The position numbers were made by a program, and so were the translations under genes. A DNA stretch of 5,416 bases from Acidimicrobiales bacterium (GTDB lineage Bacteria > Actinomycetota > Acidimicrobiia > Acidimicrobiales > UBA8190), in the NCBI GenBank assembly GCA_030042575.1, contig JASHZK010000386.1, forward strand, positions 1 to 5,416, given 5' to 3'. The notes beneath the pieces are model-generated. The model had not been told where the DNA came from, ran no database searches, and worked only from the letters and a program-made list of their open reading frames with translations. This document shows, piece by piece, positions 1 to 5,416 of the stretch (position 1 is the first letter of the stretch; every line of letters starts with the position of its first letter).

Positions 1-114
1 GTCGTCACCGTGGAGCCGGGGGTGTACCTGGCCGGCGTGGGCGGCGTCCGGATCGAGGACACCGTGGTGGTGACCGAGGACGGATGGCGCCCGCTGACAC
101 GGTTCCCGAAGTAA
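1..114 (+). CDS. pepQ: M24-family Xaa-Pro aminopeptidase/dipeptidase, C-terminal end (partial)
   Basis: Only the last 37 codons and the TAA stop are in the window; the gene begins upstream. The visible peptide starts [10 protein letters not shown] and continues with [15 protein letters not shown]. TVEPGxY and RIEDT are the last two metal-ligand motifs of the M24 'pita-bread' metallopeptidase fold, and their glutamates (E5 and E19 of the visible part) normally bind the dinuclear metal centre. Such enzymes are cytosolic and remove residues preceding proline, or split X-Pro dipeptides. The tail after TEDG is short (WRPLTRFPK), as usual for the family. Assignment to pepQ rather than pepP or another M24 member rests mainly on its place directly before efp, where Actinobacteria commonly carry pepQ. 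The 72 bases between its stop and efp hold the efp ribosome-binding site and no other convincing signal. Confidence 0.8.
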   Translation, partial: VVTVEPGVYLAGVGGVRIEDTVVVTEDGWRPLTRFPK

Positions 115-186
115 GCCCGCCGGCACGGTCCCGAAGCAGCGCACCATCGTGTCCTGAACAGACCCCTCGTCCGGAAGGACCCACTC

Positions 187-747
187 ATGGCTGTCACCAC
201 CAACGATCTGCGCAACGGCATGACGCTCGACCTGCCCGAGGGCCTCTTCGGCGTGGTCGAGTTCCAGCACGTGAAGCCGGGGAAGGGCGGCGCCTTCGTC
301 CGGACCAAACTGAAGAACGTCCGCACCGGTGCCGTGATCGAGCGCACCTTCCGGGCCGACGAGCGCGTCGAGCAGGCCATCGTGGACAAACGGGAGATGC
401 AGTACCTCTACCGCGAGGGCACCGACTACGTGTTCATGGACACGGTCTCCTACGAACAGACCTACGTCAGTCCGGCCGCCCTCGGTGATGCCGTCCACTA
501 CTTGACCGAGGGCTCGACCGCCGTCCTGCAGCTCTACGGGCAGGAGATCGTGGGGGTGGATCTCCCTGCCGCCGTGGAGCTGGTGGTCGCCCAGACCGAG
601 CCCGGCGTTCAAGGCGACCGGGTGTCGGGGGCCCGCAAGCCCGCCACCTTGGAGACCGACCTCGTCGTGCAGGTCCCGCTGTTCGTGAACTCCGGCGAAC
701 GGGTGAAGGTGGACACCCGTACCGGCGAGTACATAACCCGCGCCTGA
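187..747 (+). CDS. efp: Elongation factor P
   Basis: EF-P binds between the ribosomal P and E sites and speeds peptide-bond formation at polyproline stretches. The 186-residue product has the normal length and three-domain layout: a KOW-like domain I (about 1-64), an OB domain II (about 65-128) and an OB domain III (about 129-186). The exposed loop of domain I reads HVKPGKGGAF (28-37), with the tip lysine at K33, the position that is modified in many bacteria. The domain III signature is present as KPATLETD (151-158) followed by VPLFVNSG (163-170), and the C-terminus ends GEYITRA. The ATG start is supported by GGAAGGA at 173-179, seven bases upstream, and by the alignment of residues NDLRNGM with other EF-Ps. 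One oddity is that the lysine is followed by GG, whereas typical actinobacterial EF-Ps have GP (PGKGP). nusB follows after 20 bases, so the two are probably co-transcribed. Confidence 0.97.
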   Translation: MAVTTNDLRNGMTLDLPEGLFGVVEFQHVKPGKGGAFVRTKLKNVRTGAVIERTFRADERVEQAIVDKREMQYLYREGTDYVFMDTVSYEQTYVSPAALGDAVHYLTEGSTAVLQLYGQEIVGVDLPAAVELVVAQTEPGVQGDRVSGARKPATLETDLVVQVPLFVNSGERVKVDTRTGEYITRA

Positions 748-767
748 TCGCCGGGCGGAAGTCGGTC

Positions 768-1214
768 GTGCCCGGTGGTGGGGGTGTCCGATCCGGGGCG
801 ACCCCGTCCCAGGGTCCCCCGCCCGAGGGCCCACGCCGTCTGGCGCGCGAGCGGGCGTTGGGGCTGCTGTACGAAGCGGAAATGAAGCAGTTGACCGTGT
901 TCGAGGTGCTCGGCGCCCTGCCGGCCCCGGCCGACCCGTACTCGGTGGTCCTGGTGGAGGGAGTGGCCGCCGCCCGGGCCCGCATCGACTCCCTCCTGTC
1001 TGCCGCCGCCGTCGGCTGGGGGCTCGACCGGATGCCGGCCGTGGACCGAGCCGTCTTGCGCCTGGCCGTCTACGAGCTGCTGGAGGAGCCGGCCGTACCG
1101 GTGGCCGTGGTCATCGACGAAGCGGTGGCGCTGGCCGGTCAGTACTCGACCGAGGACTCGGGCCGGTTCGTGAACGGCGTCCTGTCCACCGTGGCGGCCC
1201 AGGTGCGCGGCTGA
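768..1214 (+). CDS. nusB: Transcription antitermination factor NusB
   Basis: NusB is a small all-helical RNA-binding protein. With NusE (S10) it binds boxA RNA and supports processive antitermination, chiefly of rRNA operons. The family core is clear: [16 protein letters not shown] (25-40), [22 protein letters not shown] (83-104) and [21 protein letters not shown] to GRFVNGVL (110-139). The conserved W, DR, D-EAV-LA and FVNGVL positions are all intact. The GTG start at 768 has GGAAG at 757-761, six bases upstream, and no other ATG, GTG or TTG lies in frame before the core. This gives a Gly/Pro-rich, probably disordered N-terminal tail of about 22 residues ahead of the usual start of the domain. 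The total of 148 residues is within the family range. The gene lies 20 bases after efp and ends 100 bases before pyrR, the longest intergenic gap in the window. Confidence 0.95.
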   Translation: MPGGGGVRSGATPSQGPPPEGPRRLARERALGLLYEAEMKQLTVFEVLGALPAPADPYSVVLVEGVAAARARIDSLLSAAAVGWGLDRMPAVDRAVLRLAVYELLEEPAVPVAVVIDEAVALAGQYSTEDSGRFVNGVLSTVAAQVRG

Positions 1215-1229
1215 CCGCCACCGAGGCGG
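1215..1229 (+). other. Small GC hairpin directly after nusB
   Basis: CCGCC (1215-1219) and GGCGG (1225-1229) are perfect inverted arms around a five-base loop, starting on the base after the nusB stop. No T-tract follows. It could be a weak actinobacterial-type terminator or pause site for the efp-nusB transcript, but five-base GC arms are common by chance in DNA of this composition. Reported as a possible structure only. Confidence 0.25.
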
Positions 1230-1249
1230 CGGCGCCCGGTGCAGGCGGC

Positions 1250-1258
1250 TGCTACCAT
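1250..1258 (+). promoter_or_regulatory. Probable extended -10 promoter of the pyr operon
   Basis: TGC at 1250-1252 followed by TACCAT at 1253-1258 fits an extended -10 element (TGN-TANNNT) for the housekeeping sigma factor. No good TTGACA-like -35 lies 16-18 bases upstream, which is usual for extended -10 promoters. Transcription would start near 1264-1266, placing the PyrR-binding hairpin at the very 5' end of the message. The location, in the only sizeable gap before a PyrR-controlled operon, supports the call. The start site is inferred, not seen. Confidence 0.55.
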
Positions 1259-1311
1259 GCACCTTCGACCGTGAAGCGGGTCCCGAGAGGCCCGAACGGA
1301 CGAAGAGGTGC
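1259..1311 (+). promoter_or_regulatory. PyrR-binding RNA hairpin in the pyr leader
   Basis: The RNA folds by eye into the known PyrR-binding-loop design. The hexaloop CCGAGA (1283-1288) matches the CNGNGA consensus known from Bacillus pyr leaders. The upper stem is CGGGUC (1277-1282) with GGCCCG (1289-1294), including the U-G wobble next to the closing C-G pair that the consensus also has. An asymmetric purine internal loop follows, GAAG (1273-1276) opposite A1295. The lower stem is CCGU (1269-1272) with ACGG (1296-1299), an A-A mismatch, then UUCG (1264-1267) with CGAA (1301-1304). In longer read-through transcripts GCACC (1259-1263) could also pair with GGUGC (1307-1311), leaving G1305 and A1306 bulged. 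PyrR charged with UMP or UTP would stabilise this fold. The 3' foot overlaps the ribosome-binding site of the TTG start at 1315, as in mycobacterial translational repression. The match to the loop, bulge and stem pattern makes chance unlikely. Confidence 0.88.
1302..1308 (+). promoter_or_regulatory. Ribosome-binding site for pyrR, overlapping the PyrR hairpin
   Basis: GAAGAGG (1302-1308) is a purine-rich Shine-Dalgarno sequence six bases before TTG 1315. It is the only good ribosome-binding site in front of any in-frame pyrR start, so it decides the start choice. Its first three bases pair in the lower stem of the PyrR-binding hairpin, and its last two could pair with 1262-1263 in longer transcripts. 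PyrR binding would therefore be expected to reduce ribosome access. Confidence 0.65.
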
Positions 1312-1314
1312 CTG

Positions 1315-1884
1315 TTGGCCGAGCGTGAACGCAGACTGACCCCACCGCGAGGTGGGGTTTTCGTTCCTCGGGTGCAGGTGCTCTCCGCCGAGGACGTCGG
1401 ACGGGCCCTGGTCCGCATCGCTCACGAGATCGTCGAGCGCAATCACGGCCTGGAGGACCTCGTGCTCATCGGCCTCCAGACCGGCGGAGTCCCCTTGGCC
1501 CGACGCATCGGCAACGTTCTGGGGGAGATCGACGGGACGCCCGTGCCGGTGGGCTCGCTGGATGTGGCCTTCTACCGCGACGACATCGGCATCCGTCCCG
1601 TGCTGCCGGAAGCGGTGACCGACATCCCCGGGGACCTGGCCGGCGCCCTGGTGGTCATGGTCGACGACGTGCTCTTCACCGGGCGCACGGTACGAGCCGC
1701 CCTCAACGCCCTGGCCGACTACGGACGGGCTCGGGCCGTACAGCTGGCCGTCATGGTCGACCGCGGGCACCGGCAACTGCCTATCCGCCCCGACTACGTG
1801 GGCAAGAACATGCCCACCCGTATCGACGAGCAGGTCGACGTGAGCCTCGACGGCGTCGTCCTCGGCGACGTGGTGCCCCGTTGA
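1315..1884 (+). CDS. pyrR: Pyrimidine operon regulator PyrR (uracil phosphoribosyltransferase family)
   Basis: PyrR senses UMP/UTP and binds pyr mRNA to lower expression; many members also have uracil phosphoribosyltransferase activity. The type I PRTase fold is evident. The helix [13 protein letters not shown] spans 31-43, YRDD is at 87-90, the PRPP loop [13 protein letters not shown] is at 113-125, and [17 protein letters not shown] is at 149-165. By alignment from memory with Bacillus subtilis PyrR, the RNA-binding residues H22, R27, R141 and K152 correspond to H37, R42, R153 and K164 here, while T18 is V33. The pyrophosphate loop reads LQTGG (54-58) instead of the usual TRG, a notable change. 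Start: TTG 1315 has the only good ribosome-binding site and gives 189 residues, with an N-terminal extension of about 15 over B. subtilis PyrR. GTG 1372 would give a core-length protein of 170 residues without a good site. A terminator-like hairpin covers codons 9-17 of the longer form. The stop overlaps the pyrB start. Confidence 0.95.
   Translation: MAERERRLTPPRGGVFVPRVQVLSAEDVGRALVRIAHEIVERNHGLEDLVLIGLQTGGVPLARRIGNVLGEIDGTPVPVGSLDVAFYRDDIGIRPVLPEAVTDIPGDLAGALVVMVDDVLFTGRTVRAALNALADYGRARAVQLAVMVDRGHRQLPIRPDYVGKNMPTRIDEQVDVSLDGVVLGDVVPR
1339..1365 (+). terminator. Intrinsic terminator hairpin in the pyr leader (attenuator candidate)
   Basis: ACCCCACC (1339-1346) and GGTGGGGT (1351-1358) are perfectly complementary eight-base arms closed by a GCGA tetraloop of the stable GNRA type. 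The T-rich run TTTTCGTT (1358-1365) follows at once. This is a compact intrinsic terminator, unusual for such GC-rich DNA, placed 34 bases after the PyrR-binding hairpin, as in Bacillus pyr attenuators. It lies within the pyrR frame if translation starts at TTG 1315 (residues T9 to V17), and upstream of it if translation starts at GTG 1372. A possible competing pairing joins GGGUC (1278-1282), in the PyrR hairpin, to GACCC (1338-1342), in the terminator arm. Whether it stops RNA polymerase in vivo cannot be read from sequence. Confidence 0.7.
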
Positions 1885-2906
1885 CCTCGGGGGACGCTCC
1901 GTTCGGCGCCCACCGCCACCTGCTGTCGATCACCGATCTCGGCGCCGTGGGGATCGCCGAGGTCATGCGGGTGACCGACGCCTTCGTGGAGGTGGCCCGC
2001 CGGCCCATCCCCAAGGTCCCGGCATTGCGCGGCAGGACCGTGGTCACCCTGTTCGCCGAGGAGTCGACCCGCACCCGGCTGTCGTTCGAGGCGGCCGCCC
2101 GTCGCTTGTCGGCCGACGTGCTCAGCTTCTCCATGGACCACTCTTCGGTGAAGAAGGGCGAGTCGCTGCGCGACACGGTCGAGACGGTGACGGCCATGGG
2201 CGTGGACGCCCTGGTGGTGCGCCACCCCGAGGCCGGCGCCCCCCACCAGGTGGCCCGCTGGGTCGACGCCGCCGTGGTCAACGCCGGCGACGGGTGGCAC
2301 GAGCACCCCACCCAGGCCCTGCTCGACTGCTACACGATCCGTCAGGCCCTGACCGAACGGTCCGGGATCGAGCCCGACGCCGTGGGGATCGCCGCTTTCG
2401 ACGGGTTGCGGGTGGCGGTGGTGGGAGACATCCGTCACAGCCGCGTGGCCCGCTCGGACGTCCTGGCCCTGTCGGCCCTGGGGGCCGAGGTGATCTTGGT
2501 GGCGCCGGGGTCTCTGCTCCCCACGTCCCTGCAGGGATGGCCGCTGTCGGCTGTGTCGAACGACCTCGACGCCGTGCTCGGCACCGTGGACGTGTGCTAC
2601 CTGCTCCGGTTGCAGCTCGAGCGGGGTGCCGGGAAATTCCTCCCCTCGGTGCGGGAGTACGCATCGAGCTATGGGCTCACCGCCCGCCGGGCCGCCCTCA
2701 TGCCCGAACACGCGCTGATCATGCACCCGGGACCCATGAATCGAGGAGTGGAGATCGCCGACGAGGTGGCCCATCTCCCTCGGTCCTTGGTGCTGCGTCA
2801 GGTGTCCAACGGGGTGGCCGTGCGCATGGCCGTGCTGTTCATCCTTCTCGGTTCGGCCACGGCGCCGTCAGAGGCCGAGGCGCTGCTCGACATGACCGCC
2901 GAATGA
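1881..2906 (+). CDS. pyrB: Aspartate carbamoyltransferase catalytic subunit
   Basis: PyrB joins carbamoyl phosphate and L-aspartate to N-carbamoyl-L-aspartate, the committed step of pyrimidine synthesis, in the cytosol as catalytic trimers. The N-terminal carbamoyl-phosphate domain carries STRTR (62-66) and SSVKKGESL (88-96), whose lysine reaches into the neighbouring active site. It also carries [10 protein letters not shown] (140-149). The aspartate domain follows with [13 protein letters not shown] (180-192), PSVREY (255-260) and HPGPMNRG (282-289). All key catalytic motifs are intact. At 341 residues it is somewhat longer than the usual 305-320. The extra length lies in the N-terminal tail, a short insert near 160-172 ([13 protein letters not shown]) and the C-terminal tail. 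TTG 1881 overlaps the pyrR stop as TTGA with no strong ribosome-binding site, so initiation probably relies on coupling to pyrR. No other ATG, GTG or TTG lies in frame before the conserved RHLLSITDL. No pyrI-type regulatory subunit gene is present. Confidence 0.96.
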   Translation: MTSGDAPFGAHRHLLSITDLGAVGIAEVMRVTDAFVEVARRPIPKVPALRGRTVVTLFAEESTRTRLSFEAAARRLSADVLSFSMDHSSVKKGESLRDTVETVTAMGVDALVVRHPEAGAPHQVARWVDAAVVNAGDGWHEHPTQALLDCYTIRQALTERSGIEPDAVGIAAFDGLRVAVVGDIRHSRVARSDVLALSALGAEVILVAPGSLLPTSLQGWPLSAVSNDLDAVLGTVDVCYLLRLQLERGAGKFLPSVREYASSYGLTARRAALMPEHALIMHPGPMNRGVEIADEVAHLPRSLVLRQVSNGVAVRMAVLFILLGSATAPSEAEALLDMTAE

Positions 2907-4285
2907 ACCTGCTCGTGCGGGGCGGCACGGTGATCGACGAAACCGGTGAGCGCCGGGCCGATGTCGCCGTGTCGTCCGGGTCGATCGCCGCCGTCGGTGA
3001 CTCCCTGGACGCGCCCGACGGGGCGACCGTGCTCGAAGCCGGCGGGTGCCTGGTGGCACCCGGGCTGGTCGACCTCCACGTGCATTTGCGCCAACCGGGG
3101 GCCGAGGAGGCCGAGACGGTCGAGAGCGGTTCTCGGGCTGCCGCCCGCGGGGGTTTCACCGCCGTGGTGGCCATGCCGAACACCGATCCTCCGGTGGACT
3201 GCGCGCCGGTGGCCGCCGAGATCCTGTCCCTGGCGGCCGGTGCCCTGTGCCTGGTGGCGCCGGCCGGGGCCATCACGGTGGGGCGAGCCGGAGAACGACT
3301 GGCTCCCATGGGCGAGCTGGCCGCCCTGGGCGTGCGCCTGTTCACCGACGACGGGGCCGGTGTCCAGGACGCCGGGGTCATGCGCCGGGCCCTCGAGTAC
3401 GCCCGGGGACTGCGGGCCCGGGGGCTCGGGGTGATCCTGGCCCAGCACTGCGAGCTGGCCTCGTTGGCCGACGGTGGGGTCATGCACGAGGGCGGGTGGT
3501 CCAGCCGCCTCGGTGTTCCGGGCATTCCCGCCGAAGCCGAAGAGCTCATGGTGGCCCGAGACCTGTCGCTGACGCGACTCACCGGCGGGGCCATGCACTT
3601 CCTCCATCTCTCCACGCAGAGATCGGTCGCTTTGGTGGCGGCCGCCAAGTCCGAGGGCTTGGCCGTGAGCGCCGAGGTCACCCCGCACCACCTGAGCCTC
3701 ACCGACGCCGAGCTGGCCGGTTTCGACCCCAATTACAAGGTCAACCCACCGTTGCGCGGGGCGCCGGACGTGGCGGCACTGCGCGCCGCCTGCGCCACAG
3801 GGGTGGTCGACGCCGTGGCCAGTGACCATGCTCCCCATCCACCCGAGGCCAAAGAGACGACCCTGCAGGCGGCGGCCCCGGGCATGATCGGGCTCGAGAC
3901 CGCTCTGGCCGTGGCTCTCATGGCACTGGGCCCCACCGACGGCACCGCCGACGACGGGGCCCCGGGGCGCGCTCAGAGCCCAGAAGTGGCGGTGGCGGCG
4001 CCGGCGCTGAGCCCGAGGGAGGTGGTGGGCCTCATGTCGTGGCGAGCGGCTCGGATCGCCGGCCTGTCCGTGGACCAGGGCGGCGACCAGGGCGGGCCTC
4101 TGGTGCCGGGGGCGCCGGCGAATCTCTGTGTGTTCGATCCCACCGAGCGCTGGGTGCTCGACCCGGCCCGGCTGTCCAGCCGGAGCCGCAACACCCCGTG
4201 GGCCGGGCGCACCCTCACGGGCAGGGTGCGCCACACGGTCTACGGCGGCGAGCTCGTGGTGCTCGACGGCGAGGCCCAGCGGTGA
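2903..4285 (+). CDS. pyrC: Dihydroorotase (class I, PyrC)
   Basis: PyrC reversibly cyclises N-carbamoyl-aspartate to dihydroorotate using a binuclear zinc centre in an amidohydrolase TIM barrel. Visible metal and substrate residues are [10 protein letters not shown] (57-66, with H59, H61 and R63), MPNTDP (91-96), FTDDG (147-151, bridging-Asp region), QHCE (181-184, H182), HFLHLST (232-238, H235), NPPLR (281-285) and SDHAPH (307-312, catalytic D308). The beta-sandwich flanks are present as [10 protein letters not shown] and PANLCVFDP. This is the longer, class I type. At 460 residues it exceeds the usual 425-430. Most of the surplus is an Ala/Gly/Asp/Pro-rich loop at about 343-369, plus a duplicated DQGG at 391-398. 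ATG 2903 overlaps the pyrB stop as ATGA. The open frame extends upstream to 2294, but that part shadows pyrB and the protein similarity begins at MNLLVRGG. The catalytic residues seen suggest an active enzyme. Confidence 0.96.
   Translation: MNLLVRGGTVIDETGERRADVAVSSGSIAAVGDSLDAPDGATVLEAGGCLVAPGLVDLHVHLRQPGAEEAETVESGSRAAARGGFTAVVAMPNTDPPVDCAPVAAEILSLAAGALCLVAPAGAITVGRAGERLAPMGELAALGVRLFTDDGAGVQDAGVMRRALEYARGLRARGLGVILAQHCELASLADGGVMHEGGWSSRLGVPGIPAEAEELMVARDLSLTRLTGGAMHFLHLSTQRSVALVAAAKSEGLAVSAEVTPHHLSLTDAELAGFDPNYKVNPPLRGAPDVAALRAACATGVVDAVASDHAPHPPEAKETTLQAAAPGMIGLETALAVALMALGPTDGTADDGAPGRAQSPEVAVAAPALSPREVVGLMSWRAARIAGLSVDQGGDQGGPLVPGAPANLCVFDPTERWVLDPARLSSRSRNTPWAGRTLTGRVRHTVYGGELVVLDGEAQR
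4073..4096 (+). repeat. 12-bp tandem duplication within pyrC
   Basis: GACCAGGGCGGC (4073-4084) is followed directly by GACCAGGGCGGG (4085-4096), matching at 11 of 12 positions and encoding DQGG twice (residues 391-398). It keeps the frame and falls in a surface loop before the conserved GxPANLxVFDP strand, where relatives usually have a single short Gly-rich turn. Probably a slippage duplication with little functional effect. Confidence 0.8.
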
Positions 4286-5416
4286 GCTCCGTCGCCGCCG
4301 GTGCGGCCGATCTCGCCGTTTCGCCGGGAGAGCGCCCGCCGGCGCTGCTCGTGCTGGCCGACGGCGAGGTCTTCGAGGGCGAGGCCATGGGCGCGTCGCC
4401 TCCGGGCGGCATCGCCACCGGTGAGCTGGTGTTCAACACCGTGCTCTCGGGTTACCAGGAGGTGGTCACCGACCCGAGCTACGCCGGCCAGGTGATCGCC
4501 TTCACCTATCCCCACATCGGGAACTACGGCGTGAACCCCGATGACGACGAAGCTGCTCGCCCCCGGTGCCGCGGCGTGGTGGTGCGCGACCTGGCGCCGC
4601 GTCCGTCGAGCTGGCGGGCCCGAGCATCGTTGGAGCAGCTACTGGTGCGTCACCAGGTGCCCGGGATGTGCGGGGTCGACACCCGTCGACTCACCCGTCA
4701 CGTGCGCGAGGTCGGGGCCATCGGATGTGCCTTCGGCACCGCAGACCAGGCGGCCCTGTCGGCGGCGGCCACCGGCGAACCGGGCACCTCCGGAGCCGAC
4801 CTGGTGTCGGCGGTCACGACGCCGGCTCCCTATCGACGCGGTTCGGGCCCCTACCGGGTGGTGGCCTACGACTTCGGCGTCAAGCAGACCATGCTTCGGC
4901 ACTTGGAGCAGCTGGCCACCGTGACGGTGGTCCCCGCCCACTTCCCGGCGGGCGAGGCTCTCGCCCTCGAGCCGCACGGGGTGTTCCTGTCCAACGGCCC
5001 CGGCGATCCGGCCGCTCTGAGCACGCAGCACGCCATCGTGGCCGACCTGCTCGGGGTCGTCCCCGTCTTCGGCATCTGTCTCGGGCACCAGCTTCTGGCC
5101 ACGGCCCTGGGCGGGCGGACCTACAAGCTGCCTTTCGGCCACCACGGCGGGAACCACCCGGTGCGGTGGCGCTCGGGCGGTCGCGTGGAGATCACGACCC
5201 AGAACCACAATTACGCGGTGGCCGAGGATTCGCTGCGCCCGGGTGGTTCGGCGGTGGCCGAGGTGACGCACGTCGACCTGAACGACGGAGTGGTGGAAGG
5301 CATACGGGCCACCTCGGTGCCCGCCTTCGGCGTGCAGTACCACCCGGAGGCGGGCCCCGGCCCGCACGACGCCCGCTATCTCTTCACCCAGTTCGTCGAC
5401 CTGATGGAGCAGTCCC
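4282..5416 (+). CDS. carA: Carbamoyl-phosphate synthetase small (glutaminase) subunit, 3' end cut by the window
   Basis: CarA hydrolyses glutamine and channels ammonia to CarB, which makes carbamoyl phosphate for pyrimidine and arginine synthesis. The frame opens at GTG 4282 (overlapping the pyrC stop as GTGA) and has no stop through 378 codons to the window edge. The N-terminal domain shows [15 protein letters not shown] (23-37), [13 protein letters not shown] (57-69) and HIGNYGVN (78-85). The class I glutamine amidotransferase domain starts near 190. It has LSNGPGDP (236-243), the nucleophile C266 in GICLGHQ (264-270), [10 protein letters not shown] (285-294), NHNYAV (308-313), and H354 and E356 in VQYHPEA (351-357). 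The catalytic triad Cys-His-Glu is complete. Since CarA is usually about 360-390 residues, only a few residues are likely missing. The first 20 residues precede the normal domain start. A weaker later start at GTG 4351 is possible, but coupling favours 4282. carB is expected next. Confidence 0.95.
   Translation, partial: MSSVAAGAADLAVSPGERPPALLVLADGEVFEGEAMGASPPGGIATGELVFNTVLSGYQEVVTDPSYAGQVIAFTYPHIGNYGVNPDDDEAARPRCRGVVVRDLAPRPSSWRARASLEQLLVRHQVPGMCGVDTRRLTRHVREVGAIGCAFGTADQAALSAAATGEPGTSGADLVSAVTTPAPYRRGSGPYRVVAYDFGVKQTMLRHLEQLATVTVVPAHFPAGEALALEPHGVFLSNGPGDPAALSTQHAIVADLLGVVPVFGICLGHQLLATALGGRTYKLPFGHHGGNHPVRWRSGGRVEITTQNHNYAVAEDSLRPGGSAVAEVTHVDLNDGVVEGIRATSVPAFGVQYHPEAGPGPHDARYLFTQFVDLMEQS

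Noticed and set aside
699..720. Perfect 7-bp inverted repeat ACGGGTG / CACCCGT near the end of efp
   Set aside because: It has no T-tract, lies in the conserved EF-P C-terminal codons (RVKVDTR) and is explained by codon choice. nusB follows closely, so termination here is unlikely.
1257..1274. Tiny ATG-initiated leader peptide (MHLRP then stop) before the PyrR hairpin
   Set aside because: It has no ribosome-binding site and its ATG lies in the probable -10 element, upstream of the inferred transcription start, so it would not be in the main transcript.
1372..1884. GTG 1372 as the pyrR start
   Set aside because: It would match the core length of other PyrR proteins and leave the terminator in an untranslated leader, but it lacks a well-placed ribosome-binding site whereas TTG 1315 has a good one. 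Kept as a serious alternative, not the main call.
1794..2774. Minus-strand open frame of 326 codons opposite pyrB
   Set aside because: Shadow of pyrB codon bias with no protein family features, and it overlaps a clear catalytic gene throughout.
2294..2902. In-frame upstream extension of pyrC inside pyrB
   Set aside because: The translation is Arg/Pro/Gly-rich with no dihydroorotase similarity. It shadows pyrB in another frame, and the true start is ATG 2903 at the stop/start overlap.
2798..4234. Long open frame of 478 codons on the minus strand opposite pyrC
   Set aside because: It mirrors the codon periodicity of GC-rich pyrC, its translation is a low-complexity His/Gly/Arg/Pro-rich sequence with no recognisable domain, and the pyrC motifs on the + strand are unambiguous.
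4541..4924. Plus-strand open frame of 127 codons inside carA
   Set aside because: It is out of frame with carA, which shows intact CarA motifs through this whole stretch. The product is Arg/Pro-rich with no family features.

Overview
The window is GC-rich bacterial DNA with strong G/C preference at third codon positions. Every gene lies on the + strand and reads left to right, with little non-coding DNA. The gene order, an M24 peptidase then efp, nusB, pyrR, pyrB, pyrC and carA, is a chromosomal core arrangement best known from Actinobacteria. Protein details such as the EF-P sequence FQHVKPGKG and the PyrB and PyrR sequence style agree with this. In Streptomyces a bldD regulator lies between nusB and pyrR; there is none here. 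I therefore favour an actinobacterium outside Streptomyces, possibly a deep-branching class such as Acidimicrobiia. That placement is inference.

Layout: 1-114 is the C-terminal end of an M24-family (Xaa-Pro type) peptidase. 187-747 is elongation factor P and 768-1214 is NusB. The 100-base gap between nusB and pyrR (1215-1314) holds the regulatory control region of the pyrimidine operon. It contains a probable extended -10 promoter (TGCTACCAT, 1250-1258), a nearly textbook PyrR-binding RNA hairpin (1263-1305, hexaloop CCGAGA) and a Shine-Dalgarno sequence at the 3' foot of that hairpin. A strong intrinsic-terminator hairpin with a T-rich tail (1339-1365) follows immediately. It lies inside the first codons of the pyrR reading frame if pyrR starts at TTG 1315.

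pyrR (1315-1884), pyrB (1881-2906), pyrC (2903-4285) and carA (4282 to beyond the window end) are linked by three consecutive four-base stop/start overlaps (TTGA, ATGA, GTGA). They therefore look like one translationally coupled operon for de novo UMP synthesis. CarA is the glutaminase subunit of carbamoyl-phosphate synthetase, PyrB makes carbamoyl-aspartate, PyrC cyclises it to dihydroorotate, and PyrR senses uridine nucleotides and feeds back on the mRNA. carB would be expected just downstream. The carA reading frame is open to the window edge.

No wholly new system is visible; these are well-known housekeeping genes. The most interesting part is the pyr leader, which combines hallmarks of two known PyrR mechanisms: Bacillus-style transcription attenuation and mycobacterial-style occlusion of the ribosome-binding site. 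Smaller oddities are an EF-P loop reading PGKGG instead of the usual actinobacterial PGKGP, a PyrR with TGG in place of TRG in its pyrophosphate loop, and a PyrC with an added low-complexity loop and a 12-bp tandem duplication.
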